Counted from the first letter of the stretch, positions 7,051-15,148 are shown. The stretch: DNA of 24,109 nucleotides from Olsenella uli (GCF_901212655.1 NZ_CAAKON010000007.1:1-24109), one strand, 5' to 3'. The notes: generated by a model from the sequence alone, not told the origin. Numbers and translations are program-made.

Positions 7051-7995
7051 CTACTCCCCCTTCTTGCCGAGCGCCTCGAGGACAGCCTCGAGCTGCTCGG
7101 GTGTCTCGCACGGCAGCGCCGTGACGCCCTCGAGCGTGCGGGAGACGAGGCCCGTGAGCGTCTTGCCCGGCCCCACCTCGATGAACGTGTCGATGCCCTG
7201 GTCCTTGAGATGCTCGAGCGTATGGACCCACTGAACCGGGTTGCACACCTGGCGGGAGAGCAGCTCCTGCCGGCGCGGGAGCGTCCCGGCATCCGCGGGA
7301 TACGGAAGGGCCTTGACGTTGGAGATCACGGGAACCTCGGGCACGCCGGGCAGGCCGGCCTCCTCGAGGTACGTGGCGAGGCCGTCGGCGGCGTCGGCCA
7401 TGAGCGGGCTGTGGAAGGCGCCGGAGACGGCAAGGGTGCGAGAGCGTCCACCCGCCTCGCGCACGAGCTCGTCAAGCTTCTCGAGAGACTCGGGAAGGCC
7501 CGCGACAACCGTCTGCTGGGGACTGTTGAAGTTGACGGGCCAGGCGTCGCCCGCCTCCGCGGCGAGGCTGCAGACCGTCTCGGCGTCGAGCTTGAGCACC
7601 GCACGCATGGCGCCGGGGTGCTGCTCGGCGGCGTCGGCCATCAGCTTGGCGCGGCGGCACACGAGACGCATGCCCTGCTCGTCCGTGAGGGCGCCGGCAA
7701 GGGCGAGCGCCGCCACCTCGCCAAGCGAGAAGCCGGCAACGGCGGCAGGCCGCACGCCGTGAGCCGCAAGCGCGCGGGCGCACGCGAGGTCTGCCGCGAA
7801 CACGCACGGCTGCGTGTTCGCCGTCTCACGCAGCTCCTCTGCCGTACCGGAGAAGCACTGGGCGGAGGTGCCGGGACGCACCTCGTCCGCCAGGTCGAAC
7901 ACCTCACGCGCGGCAGGCTCGGCGTTGTAGAGCTCCTGGCACATGCCAGGCTTCTGGGCACCCTGGCCCGCAAAGAGAATGGCTACTTTACCCAC
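7051..7995 (-). CDS. fabD: Malonyl-CoA:ACP transacylase (FabD)
   Basis: FabD moves the malonyl group from malonyl-CoA to acyl carrier protein, linking the carboxylase to the condensing enzymes. The 314-residue protein begins MGKVAILFAGQGAQ and has the nucleophile elbow GFSLGE (Ser90) and the catalytic His195 in GAFHSPLM, spaced as in E. coli FabD. A GTG start at 7995 is chosen because GGAGG lies 7 bases upstream and the protein then begins at the family's usual first strand. This makes a 13-base overlap with fabK, suggesting translational coupling. The open frame runs further into fabK but is unlike the family there. The stop is TAG. Confidence 0.96.
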   Translation of the reverse strand: MGKVAILFAGQGAQKPGMCQELYNAEPAAREVFDLADEVRPGTSAQCFSGTAEELRETANTQPCVFAADLACARALAAHGVRPAAVAGFSLGEVAALALAGALTDEQGMRLVCRRAKLMADAAEQHPGAMRAVLKLDAETVCSLAAEAGDAWPVNFNSPQQTVVAGLPESLEKLDELVREAGGRSRTLAVSGAFHSPLMADAADGLATYLEEAGLPGVPEVPVISNVKALPYPADAGTLPRRQELLSRQVCNPVQWVHTLEHLKDQGIDTFIEVGPGKTLTGLVSRTLEGVTALPCETPEQLEAVLEALGKKGE

Positions 7996-8927
7996 TTGGT
8001 TGCCTCCCTGAGCACGCGCTCCGCACCTTCTACGAGGTCGTCCACGATGGCGGCGGCGGGCTCGCGCCTCGTCACCATGCCGGCAATCTGGCCGCAGAGG
8101 AAGCTGCCATGCTCGTAGTCGCCCTCCTTGGCGGCCTTGCGCAGGGCGCCGGTGCCAAGCTTGTTCAGCTCTTCCTCGTTCGCACCCTCCTTCTCCATGC
8201 GCGCGTACTCCGTGGAGAACGGCGTCTTGAGGCAGCGGACGGGGTGGCCGAACTTGCGGCCCGTCGCCACCGTAGAGATGTCCTTGGCCTTGAGCACGCG
8301 ATCCTTGTACTCGTCGGAGACGGTGCACTCGTCGGCCACGAGGAAGCGGGTGCCCACCTGGACGCCCTGGGCGCCCAGCATGAAGGCAGCGGCCACGCCA
8401 CGGCCGTCGGCGATACCACCGGCGGCCAAGACGGGAATGTCCACCGCGTCAACCACCTGCGGCACGAGCGCCATCGTGCTCGTCTCGCCGATGTGGCCGC
8501 CGCTCTCGGTACCCTCCGCCACCACGGCGGTTGCGCCGGCGCGTTGCATGAGACGTGCGAGGCCCACGGAGGCCACGACCGGTACGACCTTAATGCCGGC
8601 CTCGCGCCAGGCCTTCATATACTTGGCGGGGTTGCCGGCACCAGTCACCACCACGGGCACCTTCTCCTCGGCAACCACCTCGGCCACCTCGTCCGCAAAC
8701 GGGCTCATGAGCATGACGTTCACGCCAAAGGGCTTGTCCGTGACGGAGCGAAGCTCGTGGATCTGATCGCGCACCCAGTCGGCATTGGCGTTCATGGCCG
8801 CGATGATGCCCAGGCCGCCCGCCTCGGAGACGGCGCTCGCGAGGCTGGCGTCGGCAATCCACGCCATGCCGCCTTGGAAGACCGGCTTCTCGATACCCAA
8901 CAGGTCGCAAAGTGGAGTGTGAATCAT
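7983..8927 (-). CDS. fabK: Enoyl-ACP reductase II, FMN-dependent (FabK)
   Basis: FabK reduces trans-2-enoyl-ACP to acyl-ACP, the last step of each cycle. It is an FMN-dependent TIM-barrel enzyme of the nitronate monooxygenase-like family, unrelated to FabI, and FabK enzymes are generally insensitive to triclosan. The 314-residue protein begins MIHTPLCDLLGIEKPVFQGGMAW and has the flavin/active-site region ESGGHIGETSTM, with His145 matching the conserved His of streptococcal FabK, and AAGGIADGRG (169-177). An ATG at 8927 follows a GAAGGAG site 11 bases upstream. It lies 93 bases after fabH, the largest gap inside the fabT-accDA run. The stop is TAG. Confidence 0.95.
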   Translation of the reverse strand: MIHTPLCDLLGIEKPVFQGGMAWIADASLASAVSEAGGLGIIAAMNANADWVRDQIHELRSVTDKPFGVNVMLMSPFADEVAEVVAEEKVPVVVTGAGNPAKYMKAWREAGIKVVPVVASVGLARLMQRAGATAVVAEGTESGGHIGETSTMALVPQVVDAVDIPVLAAGGIADGRGVAAAFMLGAQGVQVGTRFLVADECTVSDEYKDRVLKAKDISTVATGRKFGHPVRCLKTPFSTEYARMEKEGANEEELNKLGTGALRKAAKEGDYEHGSFLCGQIAGMVTRREPAAAIVDDLVEGAERVLREATKWVK

Positions 8928-8977
8928 GGCTTCGGCTACTCCTTCTCTTGGCGCGCCGGTGCGCGCGTGGTTAGACG

Positions 8978-9015
8978 AAAAAACGAAACGGAAGGGTGGC
9001 GCGTAGGCGCCGCCC
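8978..9015 (-). terminator. Terminator-like or attenuator hairpin between fabH and fabK
   Basis: On the minus strand GGGCGGCGC pairs with GCGCCACCC (one C-A mismatch, 4-base loop). It is followed within about 10 bases by a T-rich stretch containing six consecutive Ts. A second hairpin (GCGCGC/GCGCGC, 8951-8966) lies before the fabK ribosome site. Since fabK-accDA continue in the same direction with no clear new promoter, partial termination is more likely than a full stop. Confidence 0.45.
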
Positions 9016-9020
9016 TGAAG

Positions 9021-9992
9021 CTAGCTCTTGGGCGCGCCCCATCGCACGAGGCAGGTGCCCACATCCAGGCCACCGCCAAACCCAACGAGGGCCACGAGCT
9101 GGCCCTCCTCGAGCTCACCCGAACGGGCGAGGCGGTCGAGGGCGAGCGGGATACAGACGCTGGAAATGTTTCCCGTATCCGCGAGCGTGTGCGCCATGAC
9201 GCCCTCGGAGATGCCCAGCTTCTGGGCGGCCGACGCAAGGATGCGCTCGTTGGCCTGATGAAAGACGAAGCGGTCGACATCCGAGACGGAAATGCCGCAT
9301 GCCTCGCACATCTCCTGCACGCCGTCGACGATGGCGTTCACGGCAAACTTAAAGACGCGGCGACCCTCCATGGCGAGGATGCTCGGCCTGCGCTCCGTCT
9401 CGTCGAACGGGCTGTTGCCCACGAGCCCTGGTATGTCGAGCGCCTCGACGTTGGGCTTGGTCTCGAGCTTGAGGAACAGCGGGCTCTCCCCGCCCTCGCC
9501 CAGCACCGCTGCGGCCGCGCCGTCGCCAAAGAGCACGCAGGTGGCGCGGTCTGCCCAGTCCACCGCCCGGCTCATGCGCTCCGCGGAGACCACGAGCACG
9601 CGCTGGGCCCTGCCCCGCACAAACCAGCCCTCAGCCACGTCGAGGCCAAAGACGAAGCCCGCGCATGCGGCGGAGATGTCGAACGCCGGGCAGCTCGCAC
9701 CCAGGGCCTCGGCCACGGCGCAGGCCTCCGCCGGCATGAGGTGGTCCGAGGTGATGGTGGAGCACACGATCAGATCGAGCTCCTCGGGTGCCACGCCGGC
9801 GGCCTCGAGTGCCTTGCGGCTCGCGGATACTGCCAGGTCATCAAGCGTCTCGGTGGTGCAGATGTGACGGGCCGAGATTCCCGTGCGCACGCGAATCCAC
9901 TCGTCAGACGTCTCGAGGAACTGGGAGAGTTCGTCGTTGGTGACGACGCGCTCGGGCAGGGCCGAGCCCGTCCCCATGATGTGAAAGGACAC
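9021..9992 (-). CDS. fabH: 3-oxoacyl-ACP synthase III (FabH)
   Basis: FabH starts fatty-acid synthesis by condensing an acyl-CoA primer with malonyl-ACP. The 323-residue protein has the KAS III triad Cys110 (DISAACAGFVFGL), His245 (VFHQANERI) and Asn275 (DTGNISS), with the typical N-terminus containing GTGSALPERVVTNDEL. The start is GTG at 9992, 6 bases after a GGAGG site that overlaps the fabT stop; only 1 base separates the two genes. The sequence alone does not tell me whether straight or branched primers are used. The stop is TAG. Confidence 0.96.
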   Translation of the reverse strand: MSFHIMGTGSALPERVVTNDELSQFLETSDEWIRVRTGISARHICTTETLDDLAVSASRKALEAAGVAPEELDLIVCSTITSDHLMPAEACAVAEALGASCPAFDISAACAGFVFGLDVAEGWFVRGRAQRVLVVSAERMSRAVDWADRATCVLFGDGAAAAVLGEGGESPLFLKLETKPNVEALDIPGLVGNSPFDETERRPSILAMEGRRVFKFAVNAIVDGVQEMCEACGISVSDVDRFVFHQANERILASAAQKLGISEGVMAHTLADTGNISSVCIPLALDRLARSGELEEGQLVALVGFGGGLDVGTCLVRWGAPKS

Positions 9993-9993
9993 C

Positions 9994-10539
9994 CTAGGCC
10001 TCCTTTGTCTGTGCGTAGAACTGCTCGAGACGGCGCACGCCCTGGAGCAGCACGTTGCGCTCCTCGGGTGTCATGTCGCCGGCAACCGCCTCGGCCATGC
10101 GCCGGTGGAAGATCGCGTGCAGGCGATACACACGCTCGCCAGCGCGCGTGAGCCCCACGTTGACGCGGCGCGCGTCCCGCTCACTCCTGGCCTTGGCAAG
10201 GAAGCCCTTGGTCACGAGGCGATTGACACCGGCAGTGGCACTGGGCCTGCGAACGCCAAGGGCATCGGCAATCTCTGACACCGTGATCTTTCCTACGCCG
10301 TGTATGGTCGCCCTGCCCACGATGTCGATAAGCCGGCTCTCTGCAATCGAAATGTCCAGGCCGTGGGTGTCATGCAGCATCTTGCTCTCGATGGCGTCAA
10401 TTGACCCGTAGGTGGACACGAGCAGGTCGCTCAGCTCTGTGGCGTAGGATGCGCCCGCCGAGCTCAGCACCGCATGGGTGGCCTGCTGGCGCGGGCTCCG
10501 CCCCATCTCCGCCCCGTCACTCTCGCGAGTTTCCGTCAC
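9994..10539 (-). CDS. fabT: MarR-family transcriptional regulator, FabT-like repressor of fatty-acid synthesis
   Basis: The 181-residue protein has a MarR winged helix: helix-turn-helix around residues 85-112 (ITVSEIADALGVRRPSATAG) and a wing with DARRVNVGLTRAGE (122-135). As first gene of a fab/acc run it matches FabT of streptococci and relatives, which represses the cluster with acyl-ACP as co-repressor; that function is inferred from position and family. About 25-30 extra N-terminal residues precede the MarR core. The start is uncertain: GTG at 10539 has a GAGGGG site 9 bases upstream, while an ATG 11 codons later has a poorly spaced site. A good promoter and a 17-bp palindrome lie directly upstream, which suggests autoregulation. 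The stop is TAG. Confidence 0.88.
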   Translation of the reverse strand: MTETRESDGAEMGRSPRQQATHAVLSSAGASYATELSDLLVSTYGSIDAIESKMLHDTHGLDISIAESRLIDIVGRATIHGVGKITVSEIADALGVRRPSATAGVNRLVTKGFLAKARSERDARRVNVGLTRAGERVYRLHAIFHRRMAEAVAGDMTPEERNVLLQGVRRLEQFYAQTKEA

Positions 10540-10556
10540 GCGACCCGCCCCTCAGC

Positions 10557-10570
10557 GCCCGTCAACGGGC
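10557..10570. promoter_or_regulatory. Short GC dyad in the fabT leader
   Basis: GCCCGT and ACGGGC flank 2 bases just upstream of the fabT ribosome site. The 2-base spacer is too short for a stable RNA hairpin in full, so a DNA dyad or a partly open stem is possible. Its significance is uncertain. Confidence 0.3.
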
Positions 10571-10590
10571 TCGTTTACCACCAACTTCTA

Positions 10591-10607
10591 TTAGTTAGAC
10601 TAACTAA
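10591..10607. promoter_or_regulatory. 17-bp palindromic operator in the fabT leader
   Basis: TTAGTTAGACTAACTAA is a perfect palindrome with 8-bp arms around one central base, and the TAACTAAC pattern continues a few bases further. It lies just after the predicted transcription start (about 10618) of the fatty-acid operon. This is the size and symmetry of a MarR-dimer site and the position of a repressor that blocks the promoter. I found no second copy in the window, including upstream of acpP. Confidence 0.75.
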
Positions 10608-10624
10608 CTAATTTCATGGCGAGC

Positions 10625-10653
10625 ATAATACACCCTTGGGCACTCAATGGCAA
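10625..10653 (-). promoter_or_regulatory. Promoter of the fatty-acid synthesis operon
   Basis: TTGCCA (10653-10648) and TATTAT (10630-10625) are separated by exactly 17 bases, a good housekeeping-sigma promoter. Predicted start near 10618 gives a leader of about 79 bases before fabT containing the 17-bp palindrome. The -35 directly abuts the smpB terminator hairpin. Confidence 0.7.
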
Positions 10654-10688
10654 CGAGCCCGGCCCCTCATGTGGAGATGCCGGGCTCG
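10654..10688 (-). terminator. Stem-loop ending the smpB transcript
   Basis: CGAGCCCGGC and GCCGGGCTCG form a perfect 10-bp stem with a 15-base loop, starting 19 bases after the smpB stop. The tail (TTGCCATTG) is not a real T-run, so termination may be partial or the hairpin may mainly protect the 3' end. It separates the smpB unit from the fatty-acid promoter. Confidence 0.6.
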
Positions 10689-10707
10689 CGTCCAACGCGT
10701 CGGCGTG

Positions 10708-11184
10708 CTAGCGGTTGCGCTCCTTGAGCGCGCGGGATACCTCGCGCTCCACGTCGCGCTTCGCCATGTCGGCGCGTTTGTCGTAGAGCTTCTTGCCACG
10801 GCCGAGGCCAATGACCAGCTTCACGCGATTGTGCTCGTCGAAATAGAGTTCCAGCGGCACGAGCGCCATGCCCTTGGCGCGAAGCTTGCCGTCCAGGTAG
10901 TCAATCTGCTTGCGATGCAGCAGCAGCTTGCGCTTGCGGTCAGAGTCCACGTTGAAGATCGAGCCGTGCGAGAACGGCATGATGTGCACGCCGTGCAGCC
11001 AGCACTCGCCATGACGAATCAGGCAGAAGGAGTCCGTGATCTGGCAGGCACGCTCGCGCAGGCTCCTGACCTCGGTGCCCTTGAGCACGAGACCGGCCTC
11101 GAAGGTCTCCTCGATCGTGTACTCATGGCGCGCAGACCGATTGCGCGCGATGCTCTTGCGCTCACGCTTCCTAGGCATCGGCAT
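10708..11184 (-). CDS. smpB: SsrA-binding protein SmpB
   Basis: SmpB binds the tRNA-like part of tmRNA and places it in stalled ribosomes; its tail occupies the empty mRNA channel. The 158-residue basic protein has the OB-fold core signature (GLVLKGTEVRSLRE, HGSIFNVD, LLLHRKQID) and GRGKKLYDKR followed by a basic helical tail ending ALKERNR. Three in-frame ATGs occur (11190, 11184, 11178). I prefer 11184 because a GGGGGG site lies 8 bases upstream, giving MPMPRKRERK; 11178 would remove two residues. The start overlaps the end of the upstream TPR-like gene by 14 bases. Its RNA partner ssrA is in the same window. The stop is TAG. Confidence 0.96.
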   Translation of the reverse strand: MPMPRKRERKSIARNRSARHEYTIEETFEAGLVLKGTEVRSLRERACQITDSFCLIRHGECWLHGVHIMPFSHGSIFNVDSDRKRKLLLHRKQIDYLDGKLRAKGMALVPLELYFDEHNRVKLVIGLGRGKKLYDKRADMAKRDVEREVSRALKERNR

Positions 11185-12040
11185 CCGCATCACCCCCCGC
11201 CTCGCCGTCCTGGTCCGCATCGCGGATGAGCTCAAGCAGCGCCTTGACCGCCGGCGCACCCACCAGGTCGCGCGCGCGAACAGTGAGCGAGGCGGCAAGC
11301 TCGCGCTGCCCCACGGCCGCGGCATCCGTGGCACACATGAGCATCGTGAGGGCAATCTCTGCGTTGGCGCCGTCAGGCAGGCCCTGCTCGGCAAGAACGC
11401 CGCTCGCCTGCTCGTCAGCCAGGGAATCCGGGTCTGCCGGCGTACCCTTGACGCGATCGAGAAGGTTCTCGAGCACCGTGTCCTGCCACTCGAGCCTACG
11501 GGCGCAGCGAAGCGCGGCCGCGGCGGCAGAATCCGCGCCGGTATCCATGAAGTGGCGGGCAAAGTTGCAGTAGGCACGCACGAGGTGCCGCACGTCACTC
11601 GCGCGCTCGAACACCGAGTAGGTGAGCCCCAGGTACTCCTGCAGGTCGCCGTTGGTGCGATAGAGCTCCGCCAGGTCGAGGCGATAGCCGCACTCCATGG
11701 GATTCCAACGCACGGCACTCTTCAGAGCGTTCGTGGCGCCGGCATAGTCGCCCTCGCTCACAAGGGCCAGGGCAAGGTCGGCGTAGAGGCGGTCGAGGGG
11801 CTCCCCCACGTCGCGTAGCTCGCGCGGGTCCTTCTCGACGCGCCGATAGGCAAGGCGCTCGAAGATGGTGGGGAAGCTGAACCACTGCACCTCGTCGGTG
11901 GTGGGACAGTTGCGGTCAACGTACTCCTCGGCGTCTGCGGCGACGCGCTCGAGAAGCTCGACGGCGAGGTCCGCATGCCCGCCGGCGATGAGGCCCTCGG
12001 CGGCCTCGAGGTCTTCCGTCATGTTGGTGCGCTCTGTCAT
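11171..12040 (-). CDS. Conserved-looking TPR-like protein of unknown function
   Basis: I do not recognise a named family. The 289-residue acidic, helix-rich protein has tetratricopeptide-like helical pairs, clearest at residues 86-114 (YADLALALVSEGDYAGATNALKSAV, then WNP) and 115-149 (LAELYRTNGDLQEYLGLTYSVF), plus an N-terminal pair near 12-40. It ends in an Asp/Ala-rich tail (GGDADADA). No signal peptide or membrane segment is seen, so it is probably a cytosolic scaffold. The ATG at 12040 follows AAAGGA. It lies 2 bases after rnr and overlaps smpB by 14 bases, so it is co-translated with RNase R and SmpB; a link to RNA decay or ribosome rescue is a guess from context only. The stop is TAG. 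Confidence 0.8.
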   Translation of the reverse strand: MTERTNMTEDLEAAEGLIAGGHADLAVELLERVAADAEEYVDRNCPTTDEVQWFSFPTIFERLAYRRVEKDPRELRDVGEPLDRLYADLALALVSEGDYAGATNALKSAVRWNPMECGYRLDLAELYRTNGDLQEYLGLTYSVFERASDVRHLVRAYCNFARHFMDTGADSAAAAALRCARRLEWQDTVLENLLDRVKGTPADPDSLADEQASGVLAEQGLPDGANAEIALTMLMCATDAAAVGQRELAASLTVRARDLVGAPAVKALLELIRDADQDGEAGGDADADA

Positions 12041-12042
12041 TC

Positions 12043-14187
12043 CTAGTCCTTTCGCCCGCCTGCGGTGCCACGGCGCCCTCTGGGGCCGCCCGCAAGCGTG
12101 AAGTCGATCTGTCCGCGCGCCGGATTGCACCCGGCAACCGTCACGGCAACGCGCATCCCAATTCCCCAGCACTTGCCGGAGGCCTCTCCCGTGAGGCTGA
12201 GTGTTCCCTCATCGTACGCGAACCATTCCTCGCCCAAGGACCTCGTGGGAAGCAGGCCCTCAGCGCAGGTGTCGTCGAGCCGCACAAAGAGGCCAAACCG
12301 CTCGCAGCCGCTCACGACCCCCGAGAAGCTCTCGCCTATGCGCGCGGCGTAGAGCTCCGCCATCTTGACGGCCTGGCTCTCCCGCGCCGCCGCGTCTGCC
12401 TCGCGCTCCATCTCCGAGCACGTTCTGCAGAGCTGGTGCAGGAGGCGGCGAACCTCCCGCCAATCCCGCTGCAGCATTTTGGAGGACAGCTCCCTGGCGC
12501 GTCGGCCCTGCGCCGATGCGCCCGAAGCGCCCCGCCCGTCTCTTTGGCACGGAACCGGAACGCCCAGCAGCCGCTTGAGGGCGCGGTGTACGGTGACGTC
12601 CGGATACCGTCTGATGGGCGAGGTGAAGTGGCAGTATGCAGAGGCACCCAAGGCGTAATGCCCCTCGTTCGCCGGCTTGTAGACCGCACGCTTCATCGCT
12701 CGCAGAAGCAGGGTGCTCGCCAGAACCTCGGCACTCGTGCCCTTGGCACGGGCGATGACGGCTTGGATGGCACGGGGGTCTCCCGCATGCAGTCGCTCGG
12801 CATCGCCCGGGTGCAGCAGCTCAAGCTCGCGCAGCACGGGAAGTGTGGCAAACAGCGACTCAGGGGCGGGCTGCTCGTGCACGCGGAAGGCACACGGAGC
12901 CTCGTGCTCGGCAAGCATCTGCGCCACCGCCTCGTTGGCCACGAGCATGGCCTCCTCGACGAGCGAGGTCGCCGCCGTCTTGCGGCGAACCGTCACGCCC
13001 GTCGGCACGCCGCCCCCGTCGAGGGTGACCTTTGGCTCCACGCCCTCGAAGTCAATGGCGCCCCGCTTGGCGCGGGCCCTCGTCCGCAGCCTCGCGAGCT
13101 CGTCGAGCCCTCCGAGCATCTTTGCCACGTCCTCGCAGGAAACGTCGGCCTCGCAGGCGAGGGCGCTCGCATCGCGTCTTCCGGAGAGTACCTCGCCAAC
13201 GGTTCCGTAGTCCAGCCGGGCCCTCGAGCGAATCGCCGACGCGCACGCCGTCGCCTCGAGCACGTTGCCGGCGGAGTCGAGCCGCACGAGGACGCTCATG
13301 GCAAGGCGGTCCTCACCCGGCCGCAGCGAGCATACGTCGTTCGAGAGGCGCTCCGGCAGCATGGGAATCACGCGGTCGACGAGGTAGGCAGAGCAGGTTC
13401 GTTGACAGGCCTCCACGTCGACGGCCGATGCCCGGGGAACGTACTGGGTCACGTCGGCGATGTGCACCCCCAGGACATAGCCGCCCTCCGGCGTTCGCTC
13501 GCAGGAAACCGCGTCGTCAAAGTCCCTCGCGTCAACAGGGTCGACGGTCACGCACGGTATCTCCCGCAGGTCGCGACGCATGGGTTGCGCCGCAAGCGTC
13601 GCCTCAACGCAGGCTTCGATGCGCTCGGCCTCGGCAAGGACCCGGTCGGGGAAGGTGGTTCTCAGCCCATGGCTCGCGATGACGCGCTCTATGGGAAGGT
13701 CGAGGGAATTCGACGCCCCAAGCCTCCGCTCAAGCGTCACCACACCCTCCTCGCGGCGTGAAGGATAGGTCAGAATCCGGGCAACAACCACGTCGCCCTC
13801 TCGGACGCCGAGGCGCGCGGGGCTTGCATCCGTCGGCAGCACAAAGAAGTCATTGCTCACCCTCTCGTCGAGGGGGACCACGGCCCCCAGGGGCCCTGCA
13901 ACCCCAAAGGTGCCCACAAAGCTCGTTGTGGCACGCGCCACCACGGACCTCACAACCGCCTTGGGGTCTCCCGGGCCGCGCCGGACGAGTTCCACGGTTG
14001 CGACGTCGCCGTCCATCCCGCCGTTGAGCCCAGACCTCGCCACAACAAAAGAGCCCTCCGCGGTCTCAACCACGGCAGAGCCGGGCCGGGCAACGCGAAG
14101 GACTCCTTCGAGAGAGACATGCCGGCCCCGCGTGGGACCGGCATGCCGGGCATCTGAGCTTTTGGCCTTTCGGCGCTTGTGACCCAT
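12043..14187 (-). CDS. rnr: Ribonuclease R (RNase II/RNB family 3'-5' exoribonuclease)
   Basis: RNase R degrades structured RNA from the 3' end, including rRNA and the defective mRNAs released by tmRNA-SmpB. The 714-residue protein has a basic N-terminus, cold-shock-like OB domains (roughly residues 20-155), the RNB catalytic domain with metal-binding DPVDARDFDDA (Asp216, 222, 224, 225), and a C-terminal S1 domain (from about residue 620, GVVSGCERFGLFV). The ATG at 14187 is chosen for AAAGG 7 bases upstream; the frame extends 21 codons into ftsX without family similarity. It sits between ftsX and the TPR-like gene with gaps of 13 and 2 bases. RNase II is the alternative; the basic N-terminus, S1 end and smpB neighbour favour RNase R. 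The stop is TAG. Confidence 0.93.
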   Translation of the reverse strand: MGHKRRKAKSSDARHAGPTRGRHVSLEGVLRVARPGSAVVETAEGSFVVARSGLNGGMDGDVATVELVRRGPGDPKAVVRSVVARATTSFVGTFGVAGPLGAVVPLDERVSNDFFVLPTDASPARLGVREGDVVVARILTYPSRREEGVVTLERRLGASNSLDLPIERVIASHGLRTTFPDRVLAEAERIEACVEATLAAQPMRRDLREIPCVTVDPVDARDFDDAVSCERTPEGGYVLGVHIADVTQYVPRASAVDVEACQRTCSAYLVDRVIPMLPERLSNDVCSLRPGEDRLAMSVLVRLDSAGNVLEATACASAIRSRARLDYGTVGEVLSGRRDASALACEADVSCEDVAKMLGGLDELARLRTRARAKRGAIDFEGVEPKVTLDGGGVPTGVTVRRKTAATSLVEEAMLVANEAVAQMLAEHEAPCAFRVHEQPAPESLFATLPVLRELELLHPGDAERLHAGDPRAIQAVIARAKGTSAEVLASTLLLRAMKRAVYKPANEGHYALGASAYCHFTSPIRRYPDVTVHRALKRLLGVPVPCQRDGRGASGASAQGRRARELSSKMLQRDWREVRRLLHQLCRTCSEMEREADAAARESQAVKMAELYAARIGESFSGVVSGCERFGLFVRLDDTCAEGLLPTRSLGEEWFAYDEGTLSLTGEASGKCWGIGMRVAVTVAGCNPARGQIDFTLAGGPRGRRGTAGGRKD

Positions 14188-14200
14188 CAGCCCGCCTTTC

Positions 14201-15148
14201 CTACACCTTGAGATAGCGACGCATGGCGATGGCGGAGCCAAAGAGGCCAATCAGCAAACCCATGCCCACGAGCAGGCCATACGTGGAAAGCGTGGCCCTC
14301 GTGGAGATGGCAAAGTTCAGGAACTCGATACGCTCCGCGAGCATCGGCAGGCCAAAGCGACGGATGGCCTCGAGAGCCGCGATGGCGAGGGCAGAGCCAA
14401 AGACGGCCTGAAGCACGCCCTCCGTGAGGAACGGTCCGCGAATGAAGCCGTTCGATGCGCCCACGAGACGCATGATGGCAATCTCACGACGACGGGCCGA
14501 GATGGAGAGGCGAATCGTGTTGTTGATGAACACGAAGGCCACGAACGTGAGCAGCACGACGAGCACGAGCGTGACGATGCGGATCCAGTTGGTCACCGCA
14601 AACAGGCGCTCGACCGTACCCTGTCCATACTGGATCTGATCGGAGGGGTCGCTCTGGGTGCCATCGGAGCCCATGGAGACATCGGCCACCTTGGTGAAGT
14701 CCGCGTCGGAACCAAGGCGCGAGGCCACGTTCTCGACCTCCTGCGGATCATAGAGCTTGACCACGATGGAGGCCGGGATGGGGTTGCGGTCGTCGAGGGC
14801 CGCGACCGCGTCCGGGGCGTTCTTGTTCGTCATGGTCTCGCGATACTCGGCCAGTGCCTCGTCCTTGCTCTTGTACGAGACGGACTCGACCTCGCTCCAG
14901 CCCTGGATCTTGGACTCAAGGGCCTGAACGTCGGCGTCGTTGGCGCCGTCGGAGAGGAAGGCCTGAATCGTGACCTGGTCCTCGACCGTGCCCACGATGC
15001 CGTCGAGCAGCACCGAACCCATGGCAAACAGGCCGATGATGAACAGCGACAGGAAGATCGTGATGACCGCACCAAAGGTGGTGGAGCCGTTGCGCACGAA
15101 GTGGTGACCCGCCTCGCGCACGGAATACCCGAGATTAGATGGCGCCAT
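14201..15148 (-). CDS. ftsX: Cell-division membrane protein FtsX
   Basis: FtsX is the membrane partner of FtsE; the complex transmits a cytosolic ATPase signal across the membrane to peptidoglycan hydrolases at the division site. The 315-residue protein has the expected layout: cytosolic N-terminus, TM1 about 24-46, extracellular domain about 50-188, then TM2 189-208, TM3 240-262 and TM4 290-309. The cytosolic loop [20 protein letters not shown] (213-232) is characteristic of FtsX/MacB-type proteins. The ATG at 15148 overlaps the end of ftsE by 14 bases and has GGGGAGG 11 bases upstream, so the pair is translationally coupled. The extracellular domain carries a Gly/Ser/Asp-rich insertion near 157-172. 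The stop is TAG. Confidence 0.95.
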   Translation of the reverse strand: MAPSNLGYSVREAGHHFVRNGSTTFGAVITIFLSLFIIGLFAMGSVLLDGIVGTVEDQVTIQAFLSDGANDADVQALESKIQGWSEVESVSYKSKDEALAEYRETMTNKNAPDAVAALDDRNPIPASIVVKLYDPQEVENVASRLGSDADFTKVADVSMGSDGTQSDPSDQIQYGQGTVERLFAVTNWIRIVTLVLVVLLTFVAFVFINNTIRLSISARRREIAIMRLVGASNGFIRGPFLTEGVLQAVFGSALAIAALEAIRRFGLPMLAERIEFLNFAISTRATLSTYGLLVGMGLLIGLFGSAIAMRRYLKV

